NCBI RefSeq assembly: GCF_050717635.1
Contig: NZ_JBOITO010000003.1
Coordinates: forward strand, 1 to 64,000
Direction of reading: 5' to 3'
Source of the DNA: Clostridium_AD sp050717635
GTDB taxonomy: Bacteria; Bacillota; Clostridia; Clostridiales; Clostridiaceae
Length of the DNA: 64,000 nt
Positions 35,542-45,061 of the stretch are shown here, piece by piece; within the stretch, counting starts at the first letter, position 1, and every line of letters starts with the position of its first letter. The translations under genes and the position numbers were made by a program. A model generated the notes under the pieces. That model was not told the origin of the DNA. It did not search any database and worked only from the letters and a program-made list of their open reading frames with translations.

Positions 35542-36717
35542 ATGATTAAAAAAGAAAAAACTATAAAACGTAAAGAAAAAAGTAACATATCATCTATAAT
35601 GATGTTTCTTGTTATTGGCGCAGCATTTGGTGCGGCCATAGGTTGTGGTTCAATTACTTATTTTGAGAATTTTATGAGTGAGCATGTTAAGAGTAATAAT
35701 ATATTTATGGAGTTACTTAAAGTCTATGGGTTAATCGTTATATTCATTATAGGATACTTAATACACATAATTATACATGAAGCAGGTCACCTTATTTTCG
35801 GACTTATGACAGGATATTCTTTTGTATCTTTTAGAATTGGTTCTTTTACTTTGATAAAGGAAGATGGAAAGCTAAAAAGTAAAAAATTTAACATACCAGG
35901 TACAGCGGGGCAGTGTCTTATGATGCCTCCAGTTTTGAAGGATGGCAAGTACCCCTTTGTTATATATAATTTTGGCGGAGTTATAATGAATTTAATAGTA
36001 TCTATAGCAAGCATATTAGTTGTAGTTTTTGTACAAGCAGTGGCATTTCCACTAGATGCTATACTAGTATTAACTTCTGCAGGTGGTATAATGGCAGCAC
36101 TTACAAATGGAATTCCATTTAAAATAGATGGAGTTCCTAATGATGCATATAATGTACTATCAATAATTAAAGATGAGGAAGCTAGAAATGGATTTTATGT
36201 TCAGCTTAAGGTTTATGGACTTCAAGCTCAAGGTATGAGAATTAAGGATATGCCCCTTGAAATGTTCAAACTCAGTGTGGGTTCAGATCTTTGTAACCCA
36301 TTAAATACTGCGGTTAGATTGATGGAGTATACTTATCATTTGGATAATATGGATTTTGACAGTGCAAAGCAAAGTATTGATTCTTTTATCCCTCATATTG
36401 ATAAATTGGCTCAACTATTTAAAAGAGAAATTAATTGTGAGCGAATGTTTATTGAACTTGTTGGAAGGTGTGATAGGGATTTTATAGATGATTTATATGA
36501 TAAGAATCTTAAAAAATATATAAAATTAGCAAAATTTATGCTTGGTAAGAAAAGACTTCTCATGGCTTATGAAGGGTTTTATAATGATGACAATGAAAAG
36601 GCTTTAAAATATTATGAAGAGGCTAAAAAGTTAGCTAAGAAATGTCCTTCAAAGGGTGAGGCTGATATGGAACTTATGCTTACAGAGTGGATTAAGAAAG
36701 CACTGTCAGAGGTATAA
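35542..36717 (+). CDS. M50-family (site-2 protease-like) membrane metallopeptidase
   Basis: The 391-residue protein has membrane helices at about residues 18-40 and 58-78, then the zinc motif HEAGH (about residue 80) at the start of a helix. After further helices comes the second motif GVPNDAYN (about residue 198), which supplies the Asp ligand in M50 proteases. A soluble ~180-residue C-terminal domain with TPR-like helices follows (YYEEAKKLAKKC). It probably cleaves membrane or cytoplasmic substrates. ATG 35542 follows GGGAGGG. The substrate is unknown. Confidence 0.82.
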   Translation: MIKKEKTIKRKEKSNISSIMMFLVIGAAFGAAIGCGSITYFENFMSEHVKSNNIFMELLKVYGLIVIFIIGYLIHIIIHEAGHLIFGLMTGYSFVSFRIGSFTLIKEDGKLKSKKFNIPGTAGQCLMMPPVLKDGKYPFVIYNFGGVIMNLIVSIASILVVVFVQAVAFPLDAILVLTSAGGIMAALTNGIPFKIDGVPNDAYNVLSIIKDEEARNGFYVQLKVYGLQAQGMRIKDMPLEMFKLSVGSDLCNPLNTAVRLMEYTYHLDNMDFDSAKQSIDSFIPHIDKLAQLFKREINCERMFIELVGRCDRDFIDDLYDKNLKKYIKLAKFMLGKKRLLMAYEGFYNDDNEKALKYYEEAKKLAKKCPSKGEADMELMLTEWIKKALSEV

Positions 36718-36723
36718 TAACTT

Positions 36724-36764
36724 AGCATTTCATTAAAGTGAAATTTAATGAAATGCTTTTTATT
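36724..36764 (+). terminator. intrinsic terminator after the M50 gene
   Basis: AGCATTTCATTAA (36724-36736) pairs with TTAATGAAATGCT (36745-36757), followed by TTTTATT. Confidence 0.85.
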
Positions 36765-36866
36765 GGTTAGAGTTCAAAATTAGATATGAGTAATAAAAAC
36801 ACAGCTATTGCAATAGAATTTAAAGGAAGCAAAACCTATAGATGTATTGTAAGGGAGGCAAATATT

Positions 36867-38144
36867 TTGAAAGTTATAGTAATTGGTGGTGGATGGGCGG
36901 GTTGCAGCGCTGCAATCACAGCAAAAAAAGCTGGGGCAGAGGTAGCGTTATATGAAAGAACAGATATGCTTTTAGGGCTTGGTAATGTAGGTGGTATAAT
37001 GAGAAACAATGGAAGATATGCTGCAGCAGAAGAAATGATAGCACTAGGCACAGGAGAATTAATAAATTTGACTGATCAAAATAGTAAGCATAAAAACATA
37101 GATTTTCCAGGTCATAAAAATGCTTGGCTTTGCGATACAAACAAGATTGAACCAGCAGTGGTAAAATATTTAAAAGATATGGACATAGAAGTAAATATGA
37201 TAGCAAGAGTAGTTGATATTAAAATAGAAGACAACAAAATAAAAGGAATATATTTATCCGATAAGAAGTATGTGGAAGCAGATGTATTTATAGAAACTAC
37301 AGGTTCAACAGGGCCTATGAATAACTGTACTAAATATGGCAACGGATGTGTAATGTGTGTTTTGAGATGTCCAACTTTTGGTGGAAGAGTAAGTATAAGT
37401 AGTAAAGCAGGCATTGAGGATTTAAAAGGGGAAAGAGAAGATGGAGGATATGGTGCTTTCAGTGGCTCTTGTAAACTAGCTAAGGGTTCTTTATCAATAG
37501 ACATTGTAAAGACACTAGATGAAGTAGGTGTGGTGGTTATACAAGTTCCAAAGGAGGATGTAAATTTAGACAAACTTAAACTAAAGGTATGTCAGCAATA
37601 TGCACTAAAAGAGTTTGCTGAAAATATAATTCTAATAGATACAGGGGATGTAAAACTTATGACTCCTTATTATCCATTAGAAAAATTAAGAAAAATAAAA
37701 GGACTTGAAAATGCAAGATATATAGATCCATATTCAGGGGGAGTGGGAAACTCCATAAGATATGTATCTATAGCGCCAAGGACAGACGATATGAAGGTTT
37801 TAGGTGTTGATAATCTGTTCTGCGCAGGTGAGAAGGCTGGTTTATTTATAGGACACACTGAAGCGATGATAACAGGAGCTTTAGCTGGCCAAAATGCGGT
37901 AAGAAACTATCTGGAATTGCCTCTTTTGATATTACCGAGAGCACTAGCTGTTGGAGATATAATAGCCTATGCAAACGAAAAGATAAAAACTAAAGAAGGA
38001 AGGATAAATAGATATACTTTTTCGGGAGCAGAGTACTTTAAGAGAATGCAGGAAATAGGACTTTATATTTTGGATATAGATAAAATTAAGCAAAAGGTAG
38101 AAGGTTTAAATTTAACTAATATATTTAATGAAAAATTTATATAG
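36867..38144 (+). CDS. FAD-dependent oxidoreductase with cysteine-rich motif
   Basis: The 425-residue protein begins with a dinucleotide-binding motif GGGWAGCSAAI and belongs to the broad FAD oxidoreductase family related to GidA/TrmFO and FAD-fumarate-type enzymes. About residue 155 it has the cysteines of CTKYGNGCVMCVLRCP, which could bind a metal or iron-sulfur centre. A C-terminal FAD segment (GVDNLFCAGEKAGLFIGHTEA) is present. The open frame begins at 36786, but TTG 36867 follows GGGAGG with 9-nt spacing and starts right at the Rossmann strand. The reaction is not known. Confidence 0.78.
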   Translation: MKVIVIGGGWAGCSAAITAKKAGAEVALYERTDMLLGLGNVGGIMRNNGRYAAAEEMIALGTGELINLTDQNSKHKNIDFPGHKNAWLCDTNKIEPAVVKYLKDMDIEVNMIARVVDIKIEDNKIKGIYLSDKKYVEADVFIETTGSTGPMNNCTKYGNGCVMCVLRCPTFGGRVSISSKAGIEDLKGEREDGGYGAFSGSCKLAKGSLSIDIVKTLDEVGVVVIQVPKEDVNLDKLKLKVCQQYALKEFAENIILIDTGDVKLMTPYYPLEKLRKIKGLENARYIDPYSGGVGNSIRYVSIAPRTDDMKVLGVDNLFCAGEKAGLFIGHTEAMITGALAGQNAVRNYLELPLLILPRALAVGDIIAYANEKIKTKEGRINRYTFSGAEYFKRMQEIGLYILDIDKIKQKVEGLNLTNIFNEKFI

Positions 38145-38198
38145 ATTAAAGATCAAGCTAAAATATTGTCAATAGGTGTAATTTTTTTCTTTTCTTAA

Positions 38199-38240
38199 AA
38201 AGGTTATCTTACAAAACTGTAAGATAACCTTTCTTATTTG
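38199..38240 (+). terminator. intrinsic terminator after the FAD oxidoreductase gene
   Basis: AAAGGTTATCTTAC (38199-38212) pairs perfectly with GTAAGATAACCTTT (38219-38232), followed by CTTATTT. Confidence 0.88.
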
Positions 38241-38324
38241 TAAGCGTCGTGATATGGAGTGTGAAGGAAGCATGCAGTATAATATGTTTATAGTGATGAG
38301 AAAACAAGAAAAGGGGAGATATAA

Positions 38325-39011
38325 ATGGAAGTTTTAAAGGTTGAAAATTTAACTAAAACTTATGGAAAAGGTGAAAATAAGGTAGAGGCACTTAAAAATA
38401 TTAATTTTTCAGTAGATAAGGGTGAATTTGTAGCAATTGTAGGAGCATCGGGTTCTGGAAAAAGTACACTTCTTCATTTGTTAGGTGGTCTAGATAGACC
38501 AACAGATGGCAATGTAATCATTGATGGCGAAAGCATTTACGACTACAAGGAAGAAAAACTTGCAGTATTTAGAAGAAGAAAGATAGGTTTTGTATTTCAG
38601 TTTTATAATCTATTACCTATATTAGATGTGGAAGAGAATATAGCTCTTCCAGCACTACTTGATAATGATAAGGTGGATAAAATATATTTAGAAGAACTTA
38701 TAAAAGTACTTGGATTAAGCGAGAGAAGAAATCATCTCCCTTCTGAACTTTCAGGAGGCCAACAGCAAAGGGTGTCAATTGGTAGAGCAGTATTCAATAA
38801 GCCATCAATAATACTTGCAGATGAGCCCACAGGGAATCTTGACAGTAAAAGTTCAAAAGATGTTATAGAATTATTGAAGTTTACGGCTAAAAAATATAAT
38901 CAAACATTAATACTTATCACCCATGATGTTAATATAGCAGCTATGGCAGATAGAATTGTAACCATTGAAGATGGCGAAATAATTGCTGATAAGTGTTTGA
39001 AAGTAAGCTAG
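38325..39011 (+). CDS. ABC transporter ATP-binding protein (MacB/LolD type)
   Basis: The 228-residue protein has all ABC motifs: Walker A GASGSGKST (about residue 38), Q-loop QFYNLLPILDVEENIALP, signature LSGGQQQR (about 142), Walker B ILADEP and the His switch ITHD. It is the usual partner of FtsX/MacB-type permeases, and such a permease starts 14 nt downstream. AGGGGAG precedes ATG 38325. The linked two-component system suggests a role in resistance to, or export of, a cell-envelope-acting compound. Confidence 0.93.
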   Translation: MEVLKVENLTKTYGKGENKVEALKNINFSVDKGEFVAIVGASGSGKSTLLHLLGGLDRPTDGNVIIDGESIYDYKEEKLAVFRRRKIGFVFQFYNLLPILDVEENIALPALLDNDKVDKIYLEELIKVLGLSERRNHLPSELSGGQQQRVSIGRAVFNKPSIILADEPTGNLDSKSSKDVIELLKFTAKKYNQTLILITHDVNIAAMADRIVTIEDGEIIADKCLKVS

Positions 39012-39025
39012 GAGGAGGATAAAGG

Positions 39026-41533
39026 ATGATTACAAGTTATAAAAAGCTAACAGGGATATATTTAAAGAAAAACAAGAAAAGAACAATACTTACAATCATA
39101 GGAATAATGTTATCCGTTGCTCTTATATCGACAATAGGGTTGTTTTTTAATGGAATGCAGGAAGCTCAGATACAAGATGCTAAAAATAGCGGAGGATCAT
39201 TTCATTTAGCATTTCTAAAAGCGGATGATAAGTTGGTTTCAAAGATAGTTAATAATCCTAAAGTTTCTAGAAGTGGGTTTTTTAATCAAAGCGAGGAAAT
39301 AAAGATAAGCGATAAATTAGTAGTTAACATAATAACAGCAACAGATAAGGGCTTAGAACTTTTTCCTTATAACGCAAAGCAAGGGAGACTACCAGATAAA
39401 GAAAATGAAGTGGCAATGGAAAAGTGGGTATTATCATATATAGATAAAGACGTTAAAGTAGGAGACAAAATTAAAGTTATAGATAGTGAATATACTCTTG
39501 TTGGAATACTCGAGGATAATATACAAAATCAGTTAAATGGTAACGGACTAATTTTATCTAAAAATAATAATATTCGCAAAGAAAATGCATCATTACTCGT
39601 AGAAGTAAGCTCAAAGACAAACTTAAAAAATGCCTTGCGAGAATTAAGACAGCTAGGGGAGCAAGAATCCATTAGGGAAAACAGCTACTTGATACAAATG
39701 CAGGGAGCGGGGGAATCAGGTTCAGGACTTGGCGGCTTATATATAGCTCTTGCAATAATAATTGGAATAGTTTTAATAGCCACAATAGCTGTAATATACA
39801 ACTCATTTCAAATAAGTGTTGTAGAGCGAATTAAACAGTTTGGGCTTTTAAGAGCAGTGGGAACTACTCCAAGGCAAATTAGAAAAATTGTCCTAAGAGA
39901 GGCAACAATACTATCAATAATAGCTATTCCACTAGGGCTCATATGTGGAATTATAGCTATCGGTGGGATAAGTATTGCGTTTAAATTAATTGGTGTAGAT
40001 TCAGTTATGCCTATAAAAATTTCAGTATCACCTATGATTTTATTAATAAGCGCAGCAGTAGGCCTTGCATCAATATATCTATCAGCACTAGTGCCAGCAT
40101 ACTTTGCAGGTAGAATTTCACCACTAAATGCTATAAGCGGTAGAACATCAATAACAAAGGAGAAAATAAAGAGAAGAAAAAATGTAGTTATTCAAAGAAT
40201 ATTTGGGTTTGAAGGAGCAATGGCGGCTAAAAACATAAAAAGAAATAGAAAAAGATATAGAATAACTGTTTTTTCAATAGTAATAAGTGTGGTGTTATTT
40301 GTCACATTTAAATCCTTTATGGATATGACACTAAATATATCCTCGGATCTTAATGAATCAAAAGATATTCACTTTTCGGTTGTAAAAAGTAACGGGGGTA
40401 CTACAAAAAACATAACTATAGACAAGCAAATTGAAGATGAAGTTAGAGAACTTAAATCAGTTGATAAGGTATATAAAGTATATGATCCATACATTTTCAA
40501 TATGGAAATTAATAGTAATAGCGAAATTAAAGAAATACAAAATATAGGCGATATATACAAAAAAACGACTTTAGCTGGAGTTAAAAAAACCCTTATGAAA
40601 AGTTGTATTATAATTTATGATAAGGATTCTTTAGAAGTTTCTAAAAAGTATTTAGAGTCAGGAAATATTGATATAGAAAAGTTAAACAGCGGAAATGGAG
40701 TGATATTGTATAAGAAATATAGATTACGCAATAAAAACACACAAAAGGATTATTTTGGACCACTAGCAGATATAAAAGTAGGGGATGAAATAGATTTACA
40801 ATTTACGGGTGAATGGCGTGAACCTAATAAAGTAAAAACAGAATTTAGTAATGGTAATGTTCAAAAGGTTGTTGTTATGGCAATTCTTGAAACTTCTCCT
40901 TTTAACAATATGCAAGTAAATAATAACTTGAATATTATTACAAGTGAGGAGATGGGAAAGAAATTAATAGGTGTGAAGGAGATTAAACCTGTAAACTTAA
41001 ACATAATTCTTAAGGACATAAACAATGAAGATATAGGGAAAATAGGAATAGAAAATATCATAAAATCAAACGCCTCTTTAATGGTAATAAATAATATTGA
41101 TAGTAATAGAAAAACGAAATCCATATTATTAATGATAAAAATATTATTGTATGGATTTGTATTGGTAGTTTCCTTAATAGGTAGTGTTAATATTGTAAAT
41201 ACCTTAACAACAAATATTATCCTTAGAAAAAGGGAGTTTGCTACATTAAAATCCATAGGGCTAACTCAAAAGGGCTTAAAGAAAATGATTGTGCTAGAAG
41301 GACTTCTTTATGGCATAGTTGGTGCCATATATGGTTCAATAATAGGCTGTGGGATATCCTATCTATTGTTTAAATCCATGGGGGATGTCAGAGAATTTCG
41401 ATGGAATCTGCCTTGGAATGCAATAGCTACGGCAGTAACTGCAGCTATTATAATAGGGTATTTGTCAGTGTTATCACCTCTTTCAAGAATTAAGAAAGAA
41501 AACCTAATTGAAGCAGTTAGAGAAGATTATTAA
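39026..41533 (+). CDS. FtsX/MacB-type ABC transporter permease
   Basis: The 835-residue permease has a duplicated layout. Helix 1 (about residues 18-40), a ~190-residue extracytoplasmic domain and three helices (about 232-360) are followed by a second helix (about 415-435), another ~260-residue outer domain and three more helices (about 700-830). Both triplets fit FtsX-like domains. This eight-helix form is typical of MacB-type mechanotransmission permeases of Firmicutes rather than ten-helix BceB. The start follows GGAGGAGG. A palindrome overlaps its stop codon. The regulator and kinase genes follow. Confidence 0.9.
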   Translation: MITSYKKLTGIYLKKNKKRTILTIIGIMLSVALISTIGLFFNGMQEAQIQDAKNSGGSFHLAFLKADDKLVSKIVNNPKVSRSGFFNQSEEIKISDKLVVNIITATDKGLELFPYNAKQGRLPDKENEVAMEKWVLSYIDKDVKVGDKIKVIDSEYTLVGILEDNIQNQLNGNGLILSKNNNIRKENASLLVEVSSKTNLKNALRELRQLGEQESIRENSYLIQMQGAGESGSGLGGLYIALAIIIGIVLIATIAVIYNSFQISVVERIKQFGLLRAVGTTPRQIRKIVLREATILSIIAIPLGLICGIIAIGGISIAFKLIGVDSVMPIKISVSPMILLISAAVGLASIYLSALVPAYFAGRISPLNAISGRTSITKEKIKRRKNVVIQRIFGFEGAMAAKNIKRNRKRYRITVFSIVISVVLFVTFKSFMDMTLNISSDLNESKDIHFSVVKSNGGTTKNITIDKQIEDEVRELKSVDKVYKVYDPYIFNMEINSNSEIKEIQNIGDIYKKTTLAGVKKTLMKSCIIIYDKDSLEVSKKYLESGNIDIEKLNSGNGVILYKKYRLRNKNTQKDYFGPLADIKVGDEIDLQFTGEWREPNKVKTEFSNGNVQKVVVMAILETSPFNNMQVNNNLNIITSEEMGKKLIGVKEIKPVNLNIILKDINNEDIGKIGIENIIKSNASLMVINNIDSNRKTKSILLMIKILLYGFVLVVSLIGSVNIVNTLTTNIILRKREFATLKSIGLTQKGLKKMIVLEGLLYGIVGAIYGSIIGCGISYLLFKSMGDVREFRWNLPWNAIATAVTAAIIIGYLSVLSPLSRIKKENLIEAVREDY

Positions 41534-41552
41534 TTAATAATCTTCTCTTTTC
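41521..41552 (+). terminator. palindromic hairpin overlapping the permease stop codon
   Basis: AGAAGATTATTAATTAATAATCTTCT is a perfect palindrome (41521-41546) followed by CTTTTCC. It contains the permease stop and could terminate part of the transcripts before the two-component genes. Confidence 0.6.
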
Positions 41553-41648
41553 CAGTTTTTATCTATAAGTTTGCTTTAATTTAACCCATAATTGAGGTAT
41601 TATTAAGGTGTTAATTGTTTACAATATTTAAAATGAGGTGAAAAAAGT

Positions 41649-42359
41649 ATGAATAGATTATTATTAGTTGAAGATGATGAATCATTGGCCATTGGAATAG
41701 AATTTTCGCTTAAAGATGGTGGCTACGAGGTATCTAGAGCTGGATCGGTAGAAGGCGGAAAAAAACTATTCCTTTTAGAAGGGTTTGATTTAGTTTTATT
41801 AGATGTTAACTTGCCAGATGGAAATGGATATGAATTATGTAAGTACATAAGGGGTATTAGTGATGTGCCAATAATATTTCTAACAGCCTGTGATGAAGAG
41901 GTTAATATAGTTCAAGGTCTTGAAATAGGTGGAGATGATTATATAACAAAGCCTTTTCGCGTAAGAGAACTTTTATCAAGGATAAATGCGCTAATTAGAA
42001 GAAGTTCTAAAAATATAATAAACTCTCAAAATATATTAGTAGAAAATATATTGAAAAGTGGAAATATAATTGTTGATAATGTAAAAGGATCAGTAAGGAA
42101 AAATGGTGAGATTATAAATCTTACAGCGCAAGAATACAAACTTTTACTAATATTCATGAATAAACCTAATGTTTTAATGAAGAGGGAGGAGATATTAGGT
42201 GAATTATTAGAAGGGGAAGACCCTTTTTTTGATGAAAACACGCTATCTGTTTATATTAAGAGAATAAGGGATAAAATAGAAGACAATCCAAGAGAACCTG
42301 GGTATATAGTTAACAAACGAGGACTGGGGTATAAGTGGAATAAGGATACAATAATATGA
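41649..42359 (+). CDS. OmpR-family response regulator
   Basis: The 236-residue protein has a receiver domain with acidic pair EDDE, phospho-acceptor Asp in LVLLDVNLPDGNGYE (about residue 52), Thr in LTAC and Lys in YITKPF. A C-terminal winged helix (about 135-233) ends GYIVNKRGLGYKW. ATG 41649 follows GAGGTGA. The kinase gene overlaps by 4 nt (ATGA), indicating coupled translation. It probably controls the adjacent ABC transporter genes. Confidence 0.92.
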   Translation: MNRLLLVEDDESLAIGIEFSLKDGGYEVSRAGSVEGGKKLFLLEGFDLVLLDVNLPDGNGYELCKYIRGISDVPIIFLTACDEEVNIVQGLEIGGDDYITKPFRVRELLSRINALIRRSSKNIINSQNILVENILKSGNIIVDNVKGSVRKNGEIINLTAQEYKLLLIFMNKPNVLMKREEILGELLEGEDPFFDENTLSVYIKRIRDKIEDNPREPGYIVNKRGLGYKWNKDTII

Positions 42360-43597
42360 AGAGATATTTTATTAATTCAGAACTTAAAATAAGTACAGCT
42401 GTTCTTTTGATTTTAATGGCTTTATTTTTAATAATTACATCTTTAGCTTTAAAAGTGAATCATGATAACTTAAAAGCTGATTATATAAAAAGCTTAGGAG
42501 CAATTGCTAAGAGGGTAGTTTTAGAAAATCCTGAAATGGAGGAGAAAATCATACCTCTTATTACTAAGGAAATTTCTGTGGAAGAGGCTTCAAGTGGAAG
42601 TGAATTTCTAAAACAATATGGGTTAACACAGGATTTAGAAGATTCGCTTTTCCCATATGTTGGCCCAACTATTATAAAAAATAACTACGTAATTATATTT
42701 GTTTTTATTATTATGACCGCAATATTATTTACACTTAACTATTTTCAATATAGTTATTTCTATAAGCGGATAAGAAAATTAACATATGCTGCTAAAAAGG
42801 TAGTTGAGGGTGATTATGACATAGAAATAAATGAAAATAAAGAAGGGGATTTTTCAAAGCTGGCGATTTCTTTTAATTCAATGAGAGGAATCATAAGGAG
42901 TAATTTAAGTGATCTTAGGAGAGAAAAACAGTTTTTAGTGGATTTATTATCAGATATTTCCCATCAGCTAAAAACTCCACTTTCCTCTGTGATTTTATAT
43001 AACGATATTATGGTTACAAAGCAGTTGCCTGAAAATCAAAGGTTGGATTTTTTACTAAATAATCAAAATCAATTAGAGAAGATGAACTGGCTCATAAAAA
43101 ATATACTCAAGCTTGCTAAATTGGACGCCAAGGCCATAGAAATTGTGAAAGATGCGCAAAGCTTAAATGAAACGGTGCAAGATGCAATAGATTCACTGGA
43201 GTGCAAGGCCTTTGAGGCAAAGGTTAATGTTATTTTTAGTGAGAGTTACGAGATAGTTTTTAAACACGATAGGTTGTGGCTTGAGGAGGCAATCATTAAT
43301 ATTATAAAGAATGCTATTGAACATACGCCACAAGATGGAACTATAAGACTAGAACTAATGGAAAATGCATTGTATACAAGAATTATAATAGAAGATACAG
43401 GAGAAGGCATAATGGAGGCGGATTTGCCTAATATATTTAAGCGTTTTTATAAAGCTAAAACCGTAAGGAAAAGTGAATCCATTGGAATAGGGCTAGCTCT
43501 TTCAAAATCAATTGTTGAAGCTCATAATGGAATGATTGAAGTTCGAAGCGTGATGGGAATAGGAACTAAATTTACTATTACACTTTTAAAATTCTAA
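42356..43597 (+). CDS. sensor histidine kinase linked to the ABC transporter
   Basis: The 413-residue kinase has two helices (about residues 13-33 and 108-128) around a ~75-residue outer loop, a HAMP-like linker, HisKA with SDISHQLKTPLSSVILY (phospho-His about residue 205), and HATPase motifs NIIKNAIEHTPQDG, DTGEGI and GIGLALSKSIVEAH. The small sensor domain is typical of kinases that cooperate with an FtsX-type ABC transporter to sense envelope stress. ATG 42356 overlaps the regulator stop. Confidence 0.92.
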   Translation: MKRYFINSELKISTAVLLILMALFLIITSLALKVNHDNLKADYIKSLGAIAKRVVLENPEMEEKIIPLITKEISVEEASSGSEFLKQYGLTQDLEDSLFPYVGPTIIKNNYVIIFVFIIMTAILFTLNYFQYSYFYKRIRKLTYAAKKVVEGDYDIEINENKEGDFSKLAISFNSMRGIIRSNLSDLRREKQFLVDLLSDISHQLKTPLSSVILYNDIMVTKQLPENQRLDFLLNNQNQLEKMNWLIKNILKLAKLDAKAIEIVKDAQSLNETVQDAIDSLECKAFEAKVNVIFSESYEIVFKHDRLWLEEAIINIIKNAIEHTPQDGTIRLELMENALYTRIIIEDTGEGIMEADLPNIFKRFYKAKTVRKSESIGIGLALSKSIVEAHNGMIEVRSVMGIGTKFTITLLKF

Positions 43598-43615
43598 TTA
43601 CATATATTGGTGGAA

Positions 43616-43660
43616 CAAAAAAGGCAAAATCTAATTTAAAGTAGATTTTGCCTTTTTTCT
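43616..43660. terminator. bidirectional terminator
   Basis: AAAAAGGCAAAATCTA pairs perfectly with TAGATTTTGCCTTTTT, with T-runs on both sides, between the kinase gene and the convergent MFS gene. Confidence 0.9.
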
Positions 43661-44884
43661 ATATTTAACCCATATTATAAGTAACAATATTAATACAACT
43701 GTACAAATACCAGATAATATAAAACAAAATCTAGCTCCATATTTCTCTGCTATAAAGCCTGAGAATAGGCTTCCTATTGGAGTGAATCCAGCAAACACAA
43801 GCGAATATACACTCATTACACGGCCTCTGTATTCATCTTCAGAATTTAGTTGTAACGTGGAATTAGCGGTTGTAGAAAAAAACAGATTTAACATTCCAGT
43901 TATAGCTAAACTTAGTGCAGTTAAGTAAAATACGTTACTAAGGCCTGTAAAAATAAGCATTATTCCAATGCCAATAGAGCCACCTATCATAAGAGTCTTT
44001 TGGGGTGTACCTTTACTTTTAAAGGTTACGAGAAGTGCACCAACAAGGGAACCTGCTCCAAGTGCAGATAACAAAACACCATAAGTTTTTGCACCCATAT
44101 GGAGTACATTTTTAGTGAATACAGGGATTAAAACAGCATAGTTAAAAACAAATACTCCCATAATACTAACTAATATTAAGGTTTCGAGTAAAATAGGTTT
44201 GTCTTTTATATACTTAAGGCCATCCACTATTTCCTTTATTATGCCTTTTTCAGAGGTTTTCATTCTAACATAAGTAACTGCTTCAATATGTACAAGTCCA
44301 TAGATTACTGCCATAAAGCTAAAACCATTTAATAAAAAACACCAACCTGCTCCAAGGTACCCCATAAGCATAGCCCCGATAGCAGGTCCAATAATTCTTG
44401 CTAAATTAAAAGTGGCAGAATTTAAAGCGATGGCATTCATCAAATCTTCTTTTCCGACTATCTCCATATTAAAAGCTTGCCTAGTTGGCATATCTAAAGT
44501 ATTGCAAAAACCAAGACATAAAGCTAAAATTATTATGTATTCGTACTTCAATGTATTTGTGAATACTAATGCCGACAATGTAAAAGCTAGTAGCATGGCT
44601 ACTGTCTGAGTGAATATCAGTATTTTTTTCTTTGGAAACTTATCTGTTAGTACCCCAGCAAATAATGAAAAAAAGGTTACGGGTAAAAACTGCATGGTTC
44701 CAACAAGCCCAAGTAAAAATGGAGACCCTGTTAAGGAAAGCACAAGCCAAGACTGCCCTATATTTTGTGTCCAAGTCCCTACTAAGGAAATACACTGTCC
44801 AAACCAAAAATATCTATAATTCTTATGTGTAAGAGCATGAAAGTTTATGTTAATAAATCTCTTGGTAGAAGCCTTTATATTCAA
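43631..44884 (-). CDS. MFS transporter (EntS/MFS_3 type exporter)
   Basis: The 417-residue protein has twelve helices and resembles the MFS_3 group that includes enterobactin exporter EntS: NYRYFWFGQCISLVGTWTQNIGQSWLVLSLTGSP at the start, the loop GVLTDKFPKKKILI between helices 2 and 3, and LPTRQAF-like DMPTRQAFNMEIV. The open frame starts at ATG 44893, but this abuts the AGGGG ribosome binding site directly. TTG 44884 has 9-nt spacing and is preferred. The substrate is not known. Confidence 0.85.
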   Translation of the reverse strand: MNIKASTKRFININFHALTHKNYRYFWFGQCISLVGTWTQNIGQSWLVLSLTGSPFLLGLVGTMQFLPVTFFSLFAGVLTDKFPKKKILIFTQTVAMLLAFTLSALVFTNTLKYEYIIILALCLGFCNTLDMPTRQAFNMEIVGKEDLMNAIALNSATFNLARIIGPAIGAMLMGYLGAGWCFLLNGFSFMAVIYGLVHIEAVTYVRMKTSEKGIIKEIVDGLKYIKDKPILLETLILVSIMGVFVFNYAVLIPVFTKNVLHMGAKTYGVLLSALGAGSLVGALLVTFKSKGTPQKTLMIGGSIGIGIMLIFTGLSNVFYLTALSLAITGMLNLFFSTTANSTLQLNSEDEYRGRVMSVYSLVFAGFTPIGSLFSGFIAEKYGARFCFILSGICTVVLILLLIIWVKYRKKAKSTLN

Positions 44885-44996
44885 TTCTATCATCCCCTAA
44901 TATAATGCATCATTTGTAAAATACTTATCAATTTTAATAATAAGGCTTTATAGTTTCTATTGCAACTATAAAATTATTTATTAGGTGGAAAAGAAA

Positions 44997-45029
44997 CTTG
45001 CCACTTGCCACTTGCCACGTGGGTGGCAC
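44997..45029. repeat. CTTGCCA tandem repeat and inverted copy of the GTGCCACC element
   Basis: Three perfect tandem copies of CTTGCCA (44997-45017) run into CGTGGGTGGCAC. Bases 45006-45029 are the exact reverse complement of 63275-63298 (24 of 24). GC content is well above the surroundings. It lies in the spacer between the divergent MFS and EFR1 genes. Confidence 0.8.
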
Positions 45030-45061
45030 TTATGGTAAGGTAAAATACGGGGGAGATTTAT

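Noticed and set aside
36786..36866. N-terminal extension of the FAD oxidoreductase frame
   Set aside because: The extra 27 residues precede the Rossmann strand and a strong ribosome binding site directly before TTG 36867 makes that codon the better start.
37112..37573. 153-residue minus-strand frame inside the FAD oxidoreductase gene
   Set aside because: It is antisense to a strongly supported gene; composition is Ser/Thr/Pro-rich as expected from the reverse of an AT-rich coding strand.
44997..45029. CTTGCCA tandem repeat as a CRISPR or replication iteron cluster
   Set aside because: The unit is only 7 bp, repeated three times with no spacers, and no replication initiator gene is nearby.
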